A stretch of DNA of 12,164 bases from Lachnospiraceae bacterium UBA7093 (lineage in GTDB: Bacteria > Bacillota > Clostridia > Lachnospirales > Lachnospiraceae): positions 1-12,164 of the forward strand of contig DKYT01000010.1 in NCBI GenBank assembly GCA_002492465.1, written 5' to 3'. A program made the position numbers and the translations under genes. Shown one piece after another: positions 5,468-12,164 of this stretch (positions within the stretch are counted from its first letter, which is position 1; every line of letters starts with the position of its first letter). Below the pieces are notes generated by a model, which was not told the origin of the DNA, ran no database searches, and saw only the letters and a list, made by a program, of their open reading frames with translations.

Positions 5468-7762
5468 ATGATTAAATTGTACGATGGCGGCGCCTATCTG
5501 GTAAACGGCACGGAGATCGTGGCAGACGGTCAGGATGCGGCGGCTATCTTGAAGAGTAAAGTGGGCGATTGTATTCCTTCCAAAGCGGAGGCTGCGGAGA
5601 ATACGATCGCTTATGGCATTTTAAAGGAACACAATACCTCAGGCAATATGGAGAAGCTGAAGATTAAGTTTGATAAGCTTACCTCCCATGATATCACCTT
5701 TGTGGGCATCATTCAGACAGCCCGGGCGTCAGGTCTGGAGAGGTTTCCGGTGCCCTATGTGCTGACGAACTGCCACAACAGCCTCTGCGCTGTAGGAGGA
5801 ACGATCAATGAGGATGACCATATGTTTGGCCTGACCTGCGCGAAGAAGTACGGCGGCGTGTATGTACCGCCTCATCAGGCAGTCATCCACCAGTTCGCCA
5901 GGGAGATGCTGGCAGGGGGCGGCAGGATGATCCTGGGTTCTGACTCACACACCCGCTACGGTGCCCTGGGAACCATGGCTATGGGCGAGGGCGGCCCGGA
6001 GCTTGTAAAGCAGCTTCTGTGCCAGACCTATGATATCAATATGCCGGGCGTGGTCGGTGTTTATCTGGACGGCGAGCCTGTTCCGGGGGTAGGTCCTCAG
6101 GACGTGGCGCTGGCCATCATCGGCGCGGTATTTGCCAACGGCTATGTAAATAATAAGGTGATGGAGTTTGTGGGCCCCGGTGTGGAGAAGCTCAGCGCCG
6201 ATTTCCGTATCGGCATTGACGTGATGACCACAGAGACGACCTGCCTGTCCTCCATCTGGAAGACGGATGATGAGAAGATCCGGGAGTTCTATGAGATTCA
6301 TGGAAGATCTGAGGACTATGCGGCACTTGCGCCGGGCGCGGTAGCTTACTATGACGGCATGATCTATGTGGATCTCTCCCAGGTGCGCCCCATGATTGCT
6401 ATGCCCTTCCATCCCAGCAATACATATACCATTGAGGAGCTGAAGGCGAATCTGATGGATATCCTGGACGATGTGGAGAAGAAGGCCCTGGTGAGCCTGG
6501 ACGGCGCGGTGGACTTCACGCTGAAGGATAAGGTGAGGGACGGAAAGCTGTATGTGGACCAGGGAATCATCGCAGGCTGCGCAGGCGGCGGCTTTGAAAA
6601 CATCTGCGCGGCAGCCGATATCCTGAAGGGATGCAGTATCGGCGCGGACGAATTTACCTTAAGCATTTATCCGGCAAGTACGCCGATTTATGTGGAGCTG
6701 GCAAAGAACGGCAGGCTGGCCGACCTGATGCAGACGGGAGCTATCGTAAAGACGGCCTTCTGCGGACCGTGCTTTGGCGCCGGGGATACGCCTGCGAACA
6801 ACGCGTTCAGTATCCGCCACTCCACCAGGAACTTCCCGAACCGTGAGGGAAGCAAGCTTCAGAACGGGCAGATCTCTTCTGTAGCTTTGATGGACGCCCG
6901 CTCCATCGCGGCGACGGCGGCCAATAAGGGATATCTGACTTCCGCAACAGAGATTGACGCGAAGTTCAGCAATCCGAAGTATTTCTTTGACAAGACGATT
7001 TATGCCAACAGAGTCTTTGACAGCCACGGCGAAGCGGATCCCTCCGTGGAGATTAAGTTTGGCCCCAACATCAAGGACTGGCCCGCTATGTGCGCATTGA
7101 CGGACAACCTGGTGCTCAAGGTGGTGTCAGAGATTCATGACCCTGTGACGACCACCGATGAGCTGATCCCCTCCGGAGAGACTTCCTCCTACCGCTCCAA
7201 TCCTCTGGGACTGGCAGAATTTGCCCTGTCCAGAAAAGACCCCGCTTATGTGGGAAGGGCCAAGGAAGTGCAGAAGGCGGAGAAGGCAAGAGAAGAGGGA
7301 AGCTGTCCCTGCGAGGCTCTTCCGGAGCTTACCCCGGTATGGAGTAAGATCAAGGAAGCCTTTCCGGAGATGAACCGGGAGAACACCGGCGTAGGCAGCA
7401 CGATCTTTGCCGTGAAGCCGGGAGACGGCTCTGCCCGTGAACAGGCGGCCTCCTGCCAGAAGGTGCTGGGCGGCTGGGCCAATATCGCCAACGAGTATGC
7501 CACCAAGCGTTACCGCTCCAACCTGATCAACTGGGGAATGCTTCCCTTCTTGATCGAAAAGGGAGACCTGCCCTTCGCAAACGGCGATTACCTCTTCGTG
7601 CCGGAAATCAGAAAAGCCGTGGAAGAGAAGAAGACAGAGATCACAGCCTATGTGGTGGGCGATACCTTAAAAGAGTTTACGCTGAAGATGGGCGAGTTGA
7701 CAGATGATGAGAGACAGATCATACTTAAAGGCTGCCTGATCAATTACAACAGAATTTCATAA
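5468..7762 (+). CDS. Aconitase-superfamily hydratase, YbhJ-like, with 4Fe-4S site
   Basis: A 764-residue cytoplasmic enzyme with aconitase-type architecture: three cluster/substrate domains (about 1-530) and a swivel domain (about 545-740). Visible aconitase residues are the SDSHT loop (158-162, here SDSHTRYGALG), cluster cysteines Cys371 (AGCAGGG) and Cys432/Cys435 (FCGPC), the RNFPNR arginine motif (Arg454, Arg459), Arg576 as a candidate substrate-binding residue, and the catalytic-serine motif GDGSAREQA with Ser655 and Arg657. It ends with the swivel sequence NLINWGMLPF (685-694). The family reversibly dehydrates and rehydrates hydroxy-carboxylic acids. The first cysteine has GCAGGG instead of GSCTN, so a substrate other than citrate is likely. 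Length and overall look agree with the uncharacterised YbhJ group of about 750 residues rather than AcnA, AcnB or LeuC. GAGGAGG is placed 8 bases before the ATG. It follows the TIM-barrel gene and is closed by a terminator. Confidence 0.88.
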   Translation: MIKLYDGGAYLVNGTEIVADGQDAAAILKSKVGDCIPSKAEAAENTIAYGILKEHNTSGNMEKLKIKFDKLTSHDITFVGIIQTARASGLERFPVPYVLTNCHNSLCAVGGTINEDDHMFGLTCAKKYGGVYVPPHQAVIHQFAREMLAGGGRMILGSDSHTRYGALGTMAMGEGGPELVKQLLCQTYDINMPGVVGVYLDGEPVPGVGPQDVALAIIGAVFANGYVNNKVMEFVGPGVEKLSADFRIGIDVMTTETTCLSSIWKTDDEKIREFYEIHGRSEDYAALAPGAVAYYDGMIYVDLSQVRPMIAMPFHPSNTYTIEELKANLMDILDDVEKKALVSLDGAVDFTLKDKVRDGKLYVDQGIIAGCAGGGFENICAAADILKGCSIGADEFTLSIYPASTPIYVELAKNGRLADLMQTGAIVKTAFCGPCFGAGDTPANNAFSIRHSTRNFPNREGSKLQNGQISSVALMDARSIAATAANKGYLTSATEIDAKFSNPKYFFDKTIYANRVFDSHGEADPSVEIKFGPNIKDWPAMCALTDNLVLKVVSEIHDPVTTTDELIPSGETSSYRSNPLGLAEFALSRKDPAYVGRAKEVQKAEKAREEGSCPCEALPELTPVWSKIKEAFPEMNRENTGVGSTIFAVKPGDGSAREQAASCQKVLGGWANIANEYATKRYRSNLINWGMLPFLIEKGDLPFANGDYLFVPEIRKAVEEKKTEITAYVVGDTLKEFTLKMGELTDDERQIILKGCLINYNRIS

Positions 7763-7789
7763 CAGGATGCCAGGAGCATTCCGTGGAAG

Positions 7790-7834
7790 AAACTTGCCGT
7801 TCGGGAAAGTAAGATCCCGGGCGGCAGTTTTTTT
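7790..7834 (+). terminator. Terminator of the hydratase gene
   Basis: AAACTTGCCGTTCGGGA (7790-7806) pairs with TCCCGGGCGGCAGTTT (7815-7830), with one bulged T and two G-U pairs, around an 8-base loop. A run of seven T follows (7828-7834). It separates the hydratase from the two-component system. Confidence 0.9.
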
Positions 7835-7873
7835 GCCATAGAAAAATTCTCTGGATTTTCTGTGATTTGTGCG

Positions 7874-7929
7874 GCTTTTTGATCTGTTAGACAGAGGCGC
7901 TTTACTTATCCTCCCTCAGAGGCTATACT
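7874..7929 (+). promoter_or_regulatory. Promoter and upstream control block of the two-component operon
   Basis: TTTACT (7901-7906) and TATACT (7924-7929) are 17 bases apart. Upstream, AGAGGCGCTTTAC (7893-7905) overlaps the -35 and GCTTTTT (7874-7880) lies 25 bases further up. The same block recurs before the lipoprotein gene at 9963-10019, including TATACTTG-A/G-GAAAA at the -10. Expected start is near 7936, so translation cannot begin at the upstream in-frame ATG at 7869. Confidence 0.6.
7893..7905 (+). repeat. Copy 1 of the AGAGG-M-GCTTTAC element
   Basis: AGAGGCGCTTTAC matches the element at 9983-9995 in 12 of 13 positions. Both copies sit with TTTAC as part of the -35 hexamer, so this is a probable binding site of a shared activator rather than chance similarity. 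Confidence 0.55.
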
Positions 7930-7961
7930 TGAGAAAATCAATGGCAGAGGGGAAGAGAAAG

Positions 7962-8693
7962 ATGGTTACGATTGCAGTTTGTGACGATGAGAAAGTCCTG
8001 ACGGAGCAGGTAAAAGAGATGATCCTGGAGTGGAACCGGGAGGTTCAGGTGCTGTGCTATACGTCGGGGGAGGCGTTGATCGGGGATTACCGTCCCTGCC
8101 ATGCGGTGTTTCTCGATATTGATATGGAGGGGATGAACGGGATCGAGACGGGAAAGGCCCTGCGGGAAATCGACAGGGAGGTGAAAATAGTCTATCTGAC
8201 GGCTTACCGGGACTATGTGGCGGGAGCCTTTGCCGTACACGCCTTTCAATATTTGCTGAAGCCTGTGAGTAAGCGGAAGCTGACGAATGTATTGGAAGAG
8301 ATTTTTCGCTATGTGAGGACTCCGGAGAAGGCCCAGGTGCTGGATTTTAAGACGGTGGGGGGAATGGTGTGCCTGCCAGCGGAGGATATCTATTACTTTG
8401 AGTACAGAAACAGGCGGATCCGCATTGTGGCAAAGGAGGAGGAGTATGAGATGGCGGGCCGGATCGGCCAGGTGGAGGAGAGGATGAGGGAGTTTGGCTT
8501 CTCTATGCCTCATCAGAGCTTTGTGGTAAATATGCTCCATGTGAAAAATGTAAGAGCCGGGGAGATTGTCCTGGACAATGGGATGGGGATTCCCCTGTCC
8601 CAAAAGAAACAGAGGGTGTGGAAGCAGGAGCTGACTTCCTACCTGTCGGCGCGGCTTGACCATGGAATGGGAAAAGGAGGGACGGAGCTATGA
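7962..8693 (+). CDS. LytTR-family response regulator
   Basis: A 243-residue cytoplasmic DNA-binding regulator. The receiver domain (1-118) has the acidic pair Asp8-Asp9, phospho-acceptor Asp52 in VFLDIDMEGMNG, Thr80 in YLTAYRDYV and Lys100 in LLKPVSKRKL. The LytTR domain (about 126-228) shows IYYFEYRNRRIRI, HQSFVVNMLHVKNV and IPLSQKKQRVW, typical of AgrA/LytR-type regulators that bind direct repeats. The start is ATG 7962, preceded by GAGGGGA about 8 bases upstream; earlier in-frame ATGs at 7869 and 7941 lack such a site. The stop overlaps the kinase start (ATGA), indicating translational coupling. Its likely targets are its own promoter and the lipoprotein/CPBP promoter, which share an upstream element (inference). 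Confidence 0.93.
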   Translation: MVTIAVCDDEKVLTEQVKEMILEWNREVQVLCYTSGEALIGDYRPCHAVFLDIDMEGMNGIETGKALREIDREVKIVYLTAYRDYVAGAFAVHAFQYLLKPVSKRKLTNVLEEIFRYVRTPEKAQVLDFKTVGGMVCLPAEDIYYFEYRNRRIRIVAKEEEYEMAGRIGQVEERMREFGFSMPHQSFVVNMLHVKNVRAGEIVLDNGMGIPLSQKKQRVWKQELTSYLSARLDHGMGKGGTEL

Positions 8694-9949
8694 CGCTGTT
8701 TTTGCAGATTTTGATGGTCACCCTGGATCTTTCGGTTTTCACAGGGGCGTCCTATTTGATTGTGCGGGTTCTTTCCGGCCAGGGGAAGGGGACGCGCAGG
8801 AGATTAAAGGCCGCGGGCTGGATTCTCTATGCCCTGCTGTCTATCCTTCTGCCAAACCTTGGAAGGGACGATGTGCTTACCATGACAGTCTTAAGCGTTT
8901 ATTACCTGGCATTTGGGTGGTTTTGCTATCATAGAAGTAAGACGGGGATTATCTACCAGCTGATTTACATGGTGACCATGTATGCGTCCCAGGTGATGGC
9001 CTTTTTCTGTACGCTCCACCTTTCCGCTTTTTTCGAGCTTGAAGCCTTTTCCAGATTTTTTTTGCTGACACTGACCAAGGATACGTTTCTTTTCCTCAGC
9101 ACGATGGGGCTGGTGGCGATCCTTGACAGGCGGTATGTGAGAGATGGCAGAGGGCTCAAGCTGAGAGGGATGGTGATCGTACCGCTGTTCAGCATGGTAC
9201 TGATCTTTTTGCATATCATATCAGGTGAAATGTTTTTTGCCCGGTACGGGTACGGGATGATCATTCTGTTTTGTGCTATGGTGCTGGTAATTAATTTTTA
9301 CTGTCTGTATCTCTGGTATGATGTGGCGGCCAACCAGGAGCTGAGACATAAACTGGAGATGATGCAGAGCCAAAATGAGATGACCCATCAGTATTACCTG
9401 GAGATGGAGGAAAATTACAGTAAATCAAGGAAGATCATCCACGATATCCGCAATCATATGTGCGCCATGGAGCAGGCGTCAAAGCTGGAGCAGGCTCAGG
9501 AGTATTTTTCGGATGTTCACGAGATGCTGAATTCTCTGGGGCTGAAGTTTTACTCCGGTAACCGGATGCTGAACATCGTGCTGAACGATAAGCTCAAAGG
9601 GCTTTCGGAGGAGCAGGCCCAGTGTCGGCTGGGAGGCGTGGATCTGGGGTTTCTGTCAGATATGGATATTACCACGATCTTTGCCAATCTTTTAGACAAT
9701 GCCCTGGAGGCCGGGGGCGGCACGCCGGAATTTTGGATCAGGATCCAGGGAGAGCAGATTCAGGATTTCATCATTATAAAGATATGGAATTCCTGTATGG
9801 ATACGGGAAAAAAGAAGGATCACGAAGGGATCGGCCTTGAAAATGTACGCCTGGCCCTGACGAAGTATCAGGGGGAGATGGAAGCCGGACGGGAGGGCGA
9901 TGTGTTTTCTGTGACACTTGTATTTCCGGGGCAGAAGACGGATGAGTAA
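8690..9949 (+). CDS. GHKL-type sensor histidine kinase (AgrC/VirS-like), membrane bound
   Basis: A 419-residue sensor kinase. The first about 210 residues are hydrophobic, with roughly six transmembrane helices (near 4-28, 41-58, 63-80, 87-110, 123-145 and a pair at 160-210). A coiled linker (212-245) leads to the dimerisation helix with probable phospho-acceptor His251 in IHDIRNHM. The GHKL ATPase domain has the N-box FANLLDNALEA (331-341) and the glycine box HEGIGLENVRLAL (378-390). It lacks any extracellular PAS or Cache domain, so the signal is probably sensed within the membrane. AgrC relatives sense peptides, but no agrB, agrD or other peptide gene is seen in the window. It overlaps the regulator by 4 bases, with GGAGGGA as ribosome binding site inside the regulator gene. 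No clear terminator follows before the next promoter. Confidence 0.92.
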   Translation: MTLFLQILMVTLDLSVFTGASYLIVRVLSGQGKGTRRRLKAAGWILYALLSILLPNLGRDDVLTMTVLSVYYLAFGWFCYHRSKTGIIYQLIYMVTMYASQVMAFFCTLHLSAFFELEAFSRFFLLTLTKDTFLFLSTMGLVAILDRRYVRDGRGLKLRGMVIVPLFSMVLIFLHIISGEMFFARYGYGMIILFCAMVLVINFYCLYLWYDVAANQELRHKLEMMQSQNEMTHQYYLEMEENYSKSRKIIHDIRNHMCAMEQASKLEQAQEYFSDVHEMLNSLGLKFYSGNRMLNIVLNDKLKGLSEEQAQCRLGGVDLGFLSDMDITTIFANLLDNALEAGGGTPEFWIRIQGEQIQDFIIIKIWNSCMDTGKKKDHEGIGLENVRLALTKYQGEMEAGREGDVFSVTLVFPGQKTDE

Positions 9950-9956
9950 CCGTTAA

Positions 9957-9995
9957 AGAGGCGCTTTTTCTGTCGTTTGCGCAGAGGAGCTTTAC
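9957..9995 (+). repeat. Direct repeat AGAGG-M-GCTTT(T/A)(T/C), period 26
   Basis: AGAGGCGCTTTTT (9957-9969) and AGAGGAGCTTTAC (9983-9995) agree in 10 of 13 positions. Tandem sites just upstream of a -35 are usual for LytTR activators, though their classic spacing is nearer 21-22 bp, so the assignment is tentative. Confidence 0.5.
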
Positions 9996-10019
9996 AGATC
10001 TTCTGGCGGGGAATATACT
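9957..10019 (+). promoter_or_regulatory. Promoter and upstream control block of the lipoprotein/CPBP operon
   Basis: TTTACA (9991-9996, 5 of 6 to consensus) and TATACT (10014-10019, 5 of 6) are 17 bases apart. AGAGGAGCTTTAC (9983-9995) overlaps the -35, and a second copy, AGAGGCGCTTTTT (9957-9969), lies exactly 26 bases upstream. The layout duplicates that of the two-component promoter at 7874-7929. Confidence 0.65.
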
Positions 10020-10044
10020 TGGGAAAACCAAAGGAGGAATGGAT

Positions 10045-10458
10045 ATGGGAAAAAAGATAAAATATCTGTTGATAGGAATTTTGGCGGCGGCAGCGCTGAC
10101 AGGCTGCGCCCAGTCGAAGCTCTCGGACAAATTTGACGAGGAGACGGTAAAAGAGGAGGCCATGAAGTCCGTGGAGCTTTTCAATGAGAGGGACTATCAG
10201 GCGATCATCGACATGGGTGATGACAGGCTGAAGGAAAACATTACGGCAGAGCAGTTTGCCCAGGCTTCCGATCCCTATCTGGACAAACGGGGAGAGTTTG
10301 AAAAGATTTCGAAGACCGTCGTGCTGGGAACATCGGATGAGGAGACGGGCATGGATTACGGCGGCGTGGTGATGATCGGTGATTATGAAGACGGAAAGAT
10401 CCAGTTTACGATCGCCTTTGACGAAGATATGAAGCTGGTGCAGTTCCTTATCAAATAA
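10045..10458 (+). CDS. Small DUF3887-like lipoprotein
   Basis: A 137-residue lipoprotein. The lysine-rich N-terminus and hydrophobic segment (6-17) end in the lipobox LTGC, with Cys21 as the lipidated residue; the mature protein would be tethered outside the membrane. Residues about 30-135 fit the small alpha+beta DUF3887 fold (FNERDYQAIIDMGDD, ITAEQFAQASDPYLDKRGEF, YGGVVMIGDYEDGKIQFTIAFDED). Its biochemical function is unknown. The start is taken at ATG 10045, since the ATG at 10039 directly abuts AAGGAGG (10031-10037) and is too close. It is followed after 42 bases by the CPBP protease gene, and the pair probably forms one operon driven from the LytTR-type promoter upstream. Confidence 0.85.
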   Translation: MGKKIKYLLIGILAAAALTGCAQSKLSDKFDEETVKEEAMKSVELFNERDYQAIIDMGDDRLKENITAEQFAQASDPYLDKRGEFEKISKTVVLGTSDEETGMDYGGVVMIGDYEDGKIQFTIAFDEDMKLVQFLIK

Positions 10459-10500
10459 GGAGCTTTAGAAAAGCCGGGCGGCAGAAGGAGCGGAAGGATT

Positions 10501-11529
10501 ATGGAAGAGAAGAGCGGCAAAAAACGATTGTGGATTTACCTGGGGATCGCCTATGGCGTGACCTTTTTGATGGGACTTTTCATGTGGTACGGGCGAGGCA
10601 GTGAGATGGATCTGAATGTGTTTCCCATTGCCCAGATGATGTATCCGGCAGCCGGGGTGATACTGGGATATCTGGTTACACGGAAGGGGGACCGGGAGCT
10701 GCCCCGGTGGTTTTTCCTGCTGTTCCTGTTCCTTACGGCAGGCCTGGCAGGGCTGGCGGTTCTGTCTGTACTGTTTCCCGATCAGCTGGTCTTTCTGGCG
10801 GGGACACCCGTCTCCCTCTGGAATATGGCAGCTCAGTATGTGATGCTTGGGGGCAGCCTGACGGGCTGGGTTCTTTTGCTGGCGGCGGGAAAGAAGAGGC
10901 GGGCGGCTTATGGGCTTGGCTGGAGAAACGGAAAGGTTTCCCTGCTGGTGATCCTGCTGTTTGTGGTTCTGTATTTTGCCAGAACGGCCTTCGCCCTGGC
11001 CCTGGAGGGAAAGCTTCCCTTGTTCGGCATTTTGCTGGAGACTCCGGCCACCTGGATCACGATGGCTTTTCTTCCCCTGAATTTCCTTTTATGCTTTGTG
11101 TGCTTTTTCGGGGAGGAATATGGATGGCGGTATTATCTTCAGCCTTTGCTCCAGGAAAGATTTGGCCTGCGGGGCGGCGTACTCCTGCTTGGCGTTGTCT
11201 GGGGACTGTGGCATGTGCCCGTTGACTTCTTTTATTATACCGCCAGTGTGGACATGGGATGGGCCATGGCTGCGGCCCAGCAGATCACCTGCATTACCCT
11301 GGGGATCTTCTTTGCCTATGCCTATGAGAAGACGCAGAACCTGTGGGTTCCTGTCCTCCTGCACTTTTTGAACAACAACCTGGTGGCTGTGGTATCGGGA
11401 AATTATTCCAGCGATGTGCTCCAAAACCAGACGGTCGCCTGGGGAGATCTTCTCCCGGCTTTGCTGGTCAATGGTCTGGTGTTTGGCATTTTCCTGTTTG
11501 CGAAGCCCTTTAAGGGCGGGAAGAAATAA
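10501..11529 (+). CDS. CPBP-family intramembrane glutamic endopeptidase (Abi/CAAX-like)
   Basis: A 342-residue integral membrane protein with about eight to ten hydrophobic helices. The family signature is complete: EEYGWR (Glu205-Glu206-Arg210) in FFGEEYGWRYYLQ, His238 in GVVWGLWHVP, and His288 followed by NNN in LLHFLNNNL (287-294). These residues form the catalytic glutamate/histidine site of CPBP (Rce1-like) proteases. In Gram-positive bacteria such proteins act in peptide maturation, bacteriocin self-immunity or membrane-stress signalling; which applies here is not shown. The N-terminal about 140 residues, with helices near 10-30, 43-60, 70-95 and 110-128, precede the protease core. AAGGAG at 10485-10490 lies 10 bases before the ATG. 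The operon ends at the hairpin at 11555-11595. Confidence 0.92.
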   Translation: MEEKSGKKRLWIYLGIAYGVTFLMGLFMWYGRGSEMDLNVFPIAQMMYPAAGVILGYLVTRKGDRELPRWFFLLFLFLTAGLAGLAVLSVLFPDQLVFLAGTPVSLWNMAAQYVMLGGSLTGWVLLLAAGKKRRAAYGLGWRNGKVSLLVILLFVVLYFARTAFALALEGKLPLFGILLETPATWITMAFLPLNFLLCFVCFFGEEYGWRYYLQPLLQERFGLRGGVLLLGVVWGLWHVPVDFFYYTASVDMGWAMAAAQQITCITLGIFFAYAYEKTQNLWVPVLLHFLNNNLVAVVSGNYSSDVLQNQTVAWGDLLPALLVNGLVFGIFLFAKPFKGGKK

Positions 11530-11554
11530 GAAAACCGTATACAGGTGAACGCAG

Positions 11555-11595
11555 ATGCGGGATACATCCGGTAAATGGATGTATCCCGCATTTTT
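11555..11595 (+). terminator. Terminator of the lipoprotein/CPBP operon
   Basis: ATGCGGGATACATCC (11555-11569) pairs perfectly over 15 bp with 11577-11591 around a 7-base loop, followed by TTTTT on the plus strand. No matching run exists in the other orientation. Confidence 0.93.
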
Positions 11596-11598
11596 GGT

Positions 11599-11613
11599 GC
11601 GCCCGGCGGGCGC
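11599..11613. terminator. Small GC hairpin between convergent genes
   Basis: GCGCCC (11599-11604) pairs with GGGCGC (11608-11613) over a 3-base loop, followed on the plus strand by CCTTTGTTATCTTT. It could assist termination in either direction. For the leftward Hsp20 gene it is the only nearby hairpin, followed by ACCAAAAA rather than a U run, so its role is doubtful. Confidence 0.35.
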
Positions 11614-11624
11614 CTTTGTTATCT

Positions 11625-12053
11625 TTATTCGATGGTGATCAGCTTGGGCTGGTCTTTTTCCACCTGAGGAAGCTGCTTGGGAATCGCCAGACGGAGAATA
11701 CCGTTCTGGAAAGCCGCCTTGATATCCTCCTGCCGAACCTGTTCGCCTACATAGAAGCTTCTCTTGCAGGTTCCGGTGTAGCGCTCCTTGCGGATGAACT
11801 TTCCGTTTTTGTCCTGATCCTCTGTGGAATCTGTATGGTTGGCGGTGATGGTCAGATAGCCGTCTTTTAATTCCGCCTGCACATCCTCTTTTCGATAGCC
11901 CGGCAGTTCAATGTCCAGCAGGTAGCCGTTTTCATTTTCCTGGATATCGGATTTCATAATATTGCTCGTGGCTACCGGCTTATAGGACTGGGTGAAGAAC
12001 GGGTCGTTGAACATATCGTCAAATAAATCAAAAGCTCTGTTAGTGAATAACAT
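11625..12053 (-). CDS. Hsp20 / alpha-crystallin small heat-shock protein
   Basis: A 142-residue cytoplasmic holdase chaperone that binds unfolding proteins without ATP. The N-terminal arm is short (MLFTNRAFDLFDDMFNDPFF). The alpha-crystallin domain spans about 33-127 (YLLDIELPGYRKEDVQAEL, DGYLTITA, SFYVGEQVRQEDIKAAFQNG) with the conserved NGILRLAIPK motif (117-126). The C-terminus carries an I-x-I-type motif, LITIE, used in oligomer assembly. The start is ATG 12053, with AAAGGAGGA 7-8 bases upstream; an in-frame GTG at 12080 lacks a site. It is monocistronic in this window and convergent with the CPBP operon. Control by HrcA is indicated by the CIRCE element over its promoter. Confidence 0.95.
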   Translation of the reverse strand: MLFTNRAFDLFDDMFNDPFFTQSYKPVATSNIMKSDIQENENGYLLDIELPGYRKEDVQAELKDGYLTITANHTDSTEDQDKNGKFIRKERYTGTCKRSFYVGEQVRQEDIKAAFQNGILRLAIPKQLPQVEKDQPKLITIE

Positions 12054-12076
12054 ATAAATTCCTCCTTTTATTGTGG

Positions 12077-12091
12077 ACACCTTGTAGGTGT
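12077..12091 (-). other. Small hairpin in the Hsp20 5' untranslated region
   Basis: ACACCT/AGGTGT with a 3-base loop lies about 10 bases upstream of the AGGAGG site. It does not cover the ribosome binding site, so it is a weak candidate for mRNA stability rather than a thermosensor. Confidence 0.35.
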
Positions 12092-12115
12092 TGGTTTGTT
12101 TTATTTGTTATATAT

Positions 12116-12144
12116 GTTATAGCACTAATTATTAGCACTGTCAA
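12116..12144 (-). promoter_or_regulatory. Sigma-A promoter of the Hsp20 gene
   Basis: Read leftward, a perfect TTGACA (12144-12139) is followed after 17 bases by TATAAC (12121-12116). Expected start is near 12109, giving a leader of about 56 bases. The -35 lies inside the CIRCE operator. Confidence 0.85.
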
Positions 12145-12158
12145 GAGGCGAGTGCTAA
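12132..12158. promoter_or_regulatory. CIRCE operator (HrcA binding site)
   Basis: TTAGCACTG-N9-GAGTGCTAA matches the CIRCE inverted repeat TTAGCACTC-N9-GAGTGCTAA with a single mismatch at the end of one arm. It spans the -35 of the Hsp20 promoter, so bound HrcA repressor would block RNA polymerase. A further TAGCACT half-site lies at 12120-12126, overlapping the -10. Confidence 0.93.
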
Positions 12159-12164
12159 TTTTTT

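Noticed and set aside
7869..7961. Extended N-terminus of the response regulator
   Set aside because: It would start upstream of the proposed promoter and lacks a ribosome binding site; receiver domains start at the MVTIAVCDDE stretch at 7962.
7963..10044. Possible agr-type quorum-sensing locus
   Set aside because: Kinase and regulator are of the right families, but no AgrB-like protease or AgrD-like propeptide gene is found in any gap.
1..12164. CRISPR array, insertion sequence, phage or tRNA genes
   Set aside because: No regularly spaced repeats, transposase or integrase motifs, attachment-site duplications or tRNA cloverleaf features were seen; all strong repeats are terminators or promoter elements.

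Overview
The window looks like chromosomal DNA from an anaerobic Clostridia bacterium, most likely Lachnospiraceae. This is inferred from strong AGGAGG-type ribosome binding sites, moderate GC, the family content (MsmX/UgpC-type sugar ATPase, CdaR/PucR-type regulator, LytTR/GHKL two-component pair, CPBP protease) and a CIRCE-controlled Hsp20 gene. I see no rRNA, tRNA, CRISPR array, insertion sequence or phage gene.

Left part (1-2291): the 3' end of a multi-sugar ABC transporter ATPase gene closed by a terminator, then a monocistronic CdaR/PucR-like regulator with its own sigma-A-type promoter. A 16-bp hairpin at 2232-2267, flanked by A and T runs, ends this regulator and the gene converging on it.

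Middle (2292-7834): a secreted papain-like (C1) cysteine protease with a C-terminal Ig-like domain is read leftward from a TTG start. Divergent from it is a TIM-barrel protein of unknown function (probably the DUF7916 group), followed by a 764-residue aconitase-superfamily hydratase of the YbhJ type. The two divergent promoters appear to share their -10 region. The hydratase has its own candidate promoter and a leader with competing inverted repeats, and a terminator follows it.

Right part (7835-11595): a LytTR response regulator and a GHKL histidine kinase are translationally coupled. A second operon follows with a small DUF3887-like lipoprotein and a CPBP intramembrane protease. The promoters of the two operons carry the same unusual upstream block (AGAGG-C/A-GCTTTAC overlapping the -35, plus a GCTTTTT box 25-26 bp upstream). 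This suggests that the response regulator controls both itself and the lipoprotein/CPBP pair as one membrane-stress or peptide-response module.

Right edge (11625-12164): an Hsp20 small heat-shock protein gene is read leftward from a near-consensus promoter overlapped by a CIRCE (HrcA) operator with an extra half-site.

The least-described parts are the TIM-barrel/hydratase pair with its leader RNA, and the shared promoter architecture of the LytTR module.
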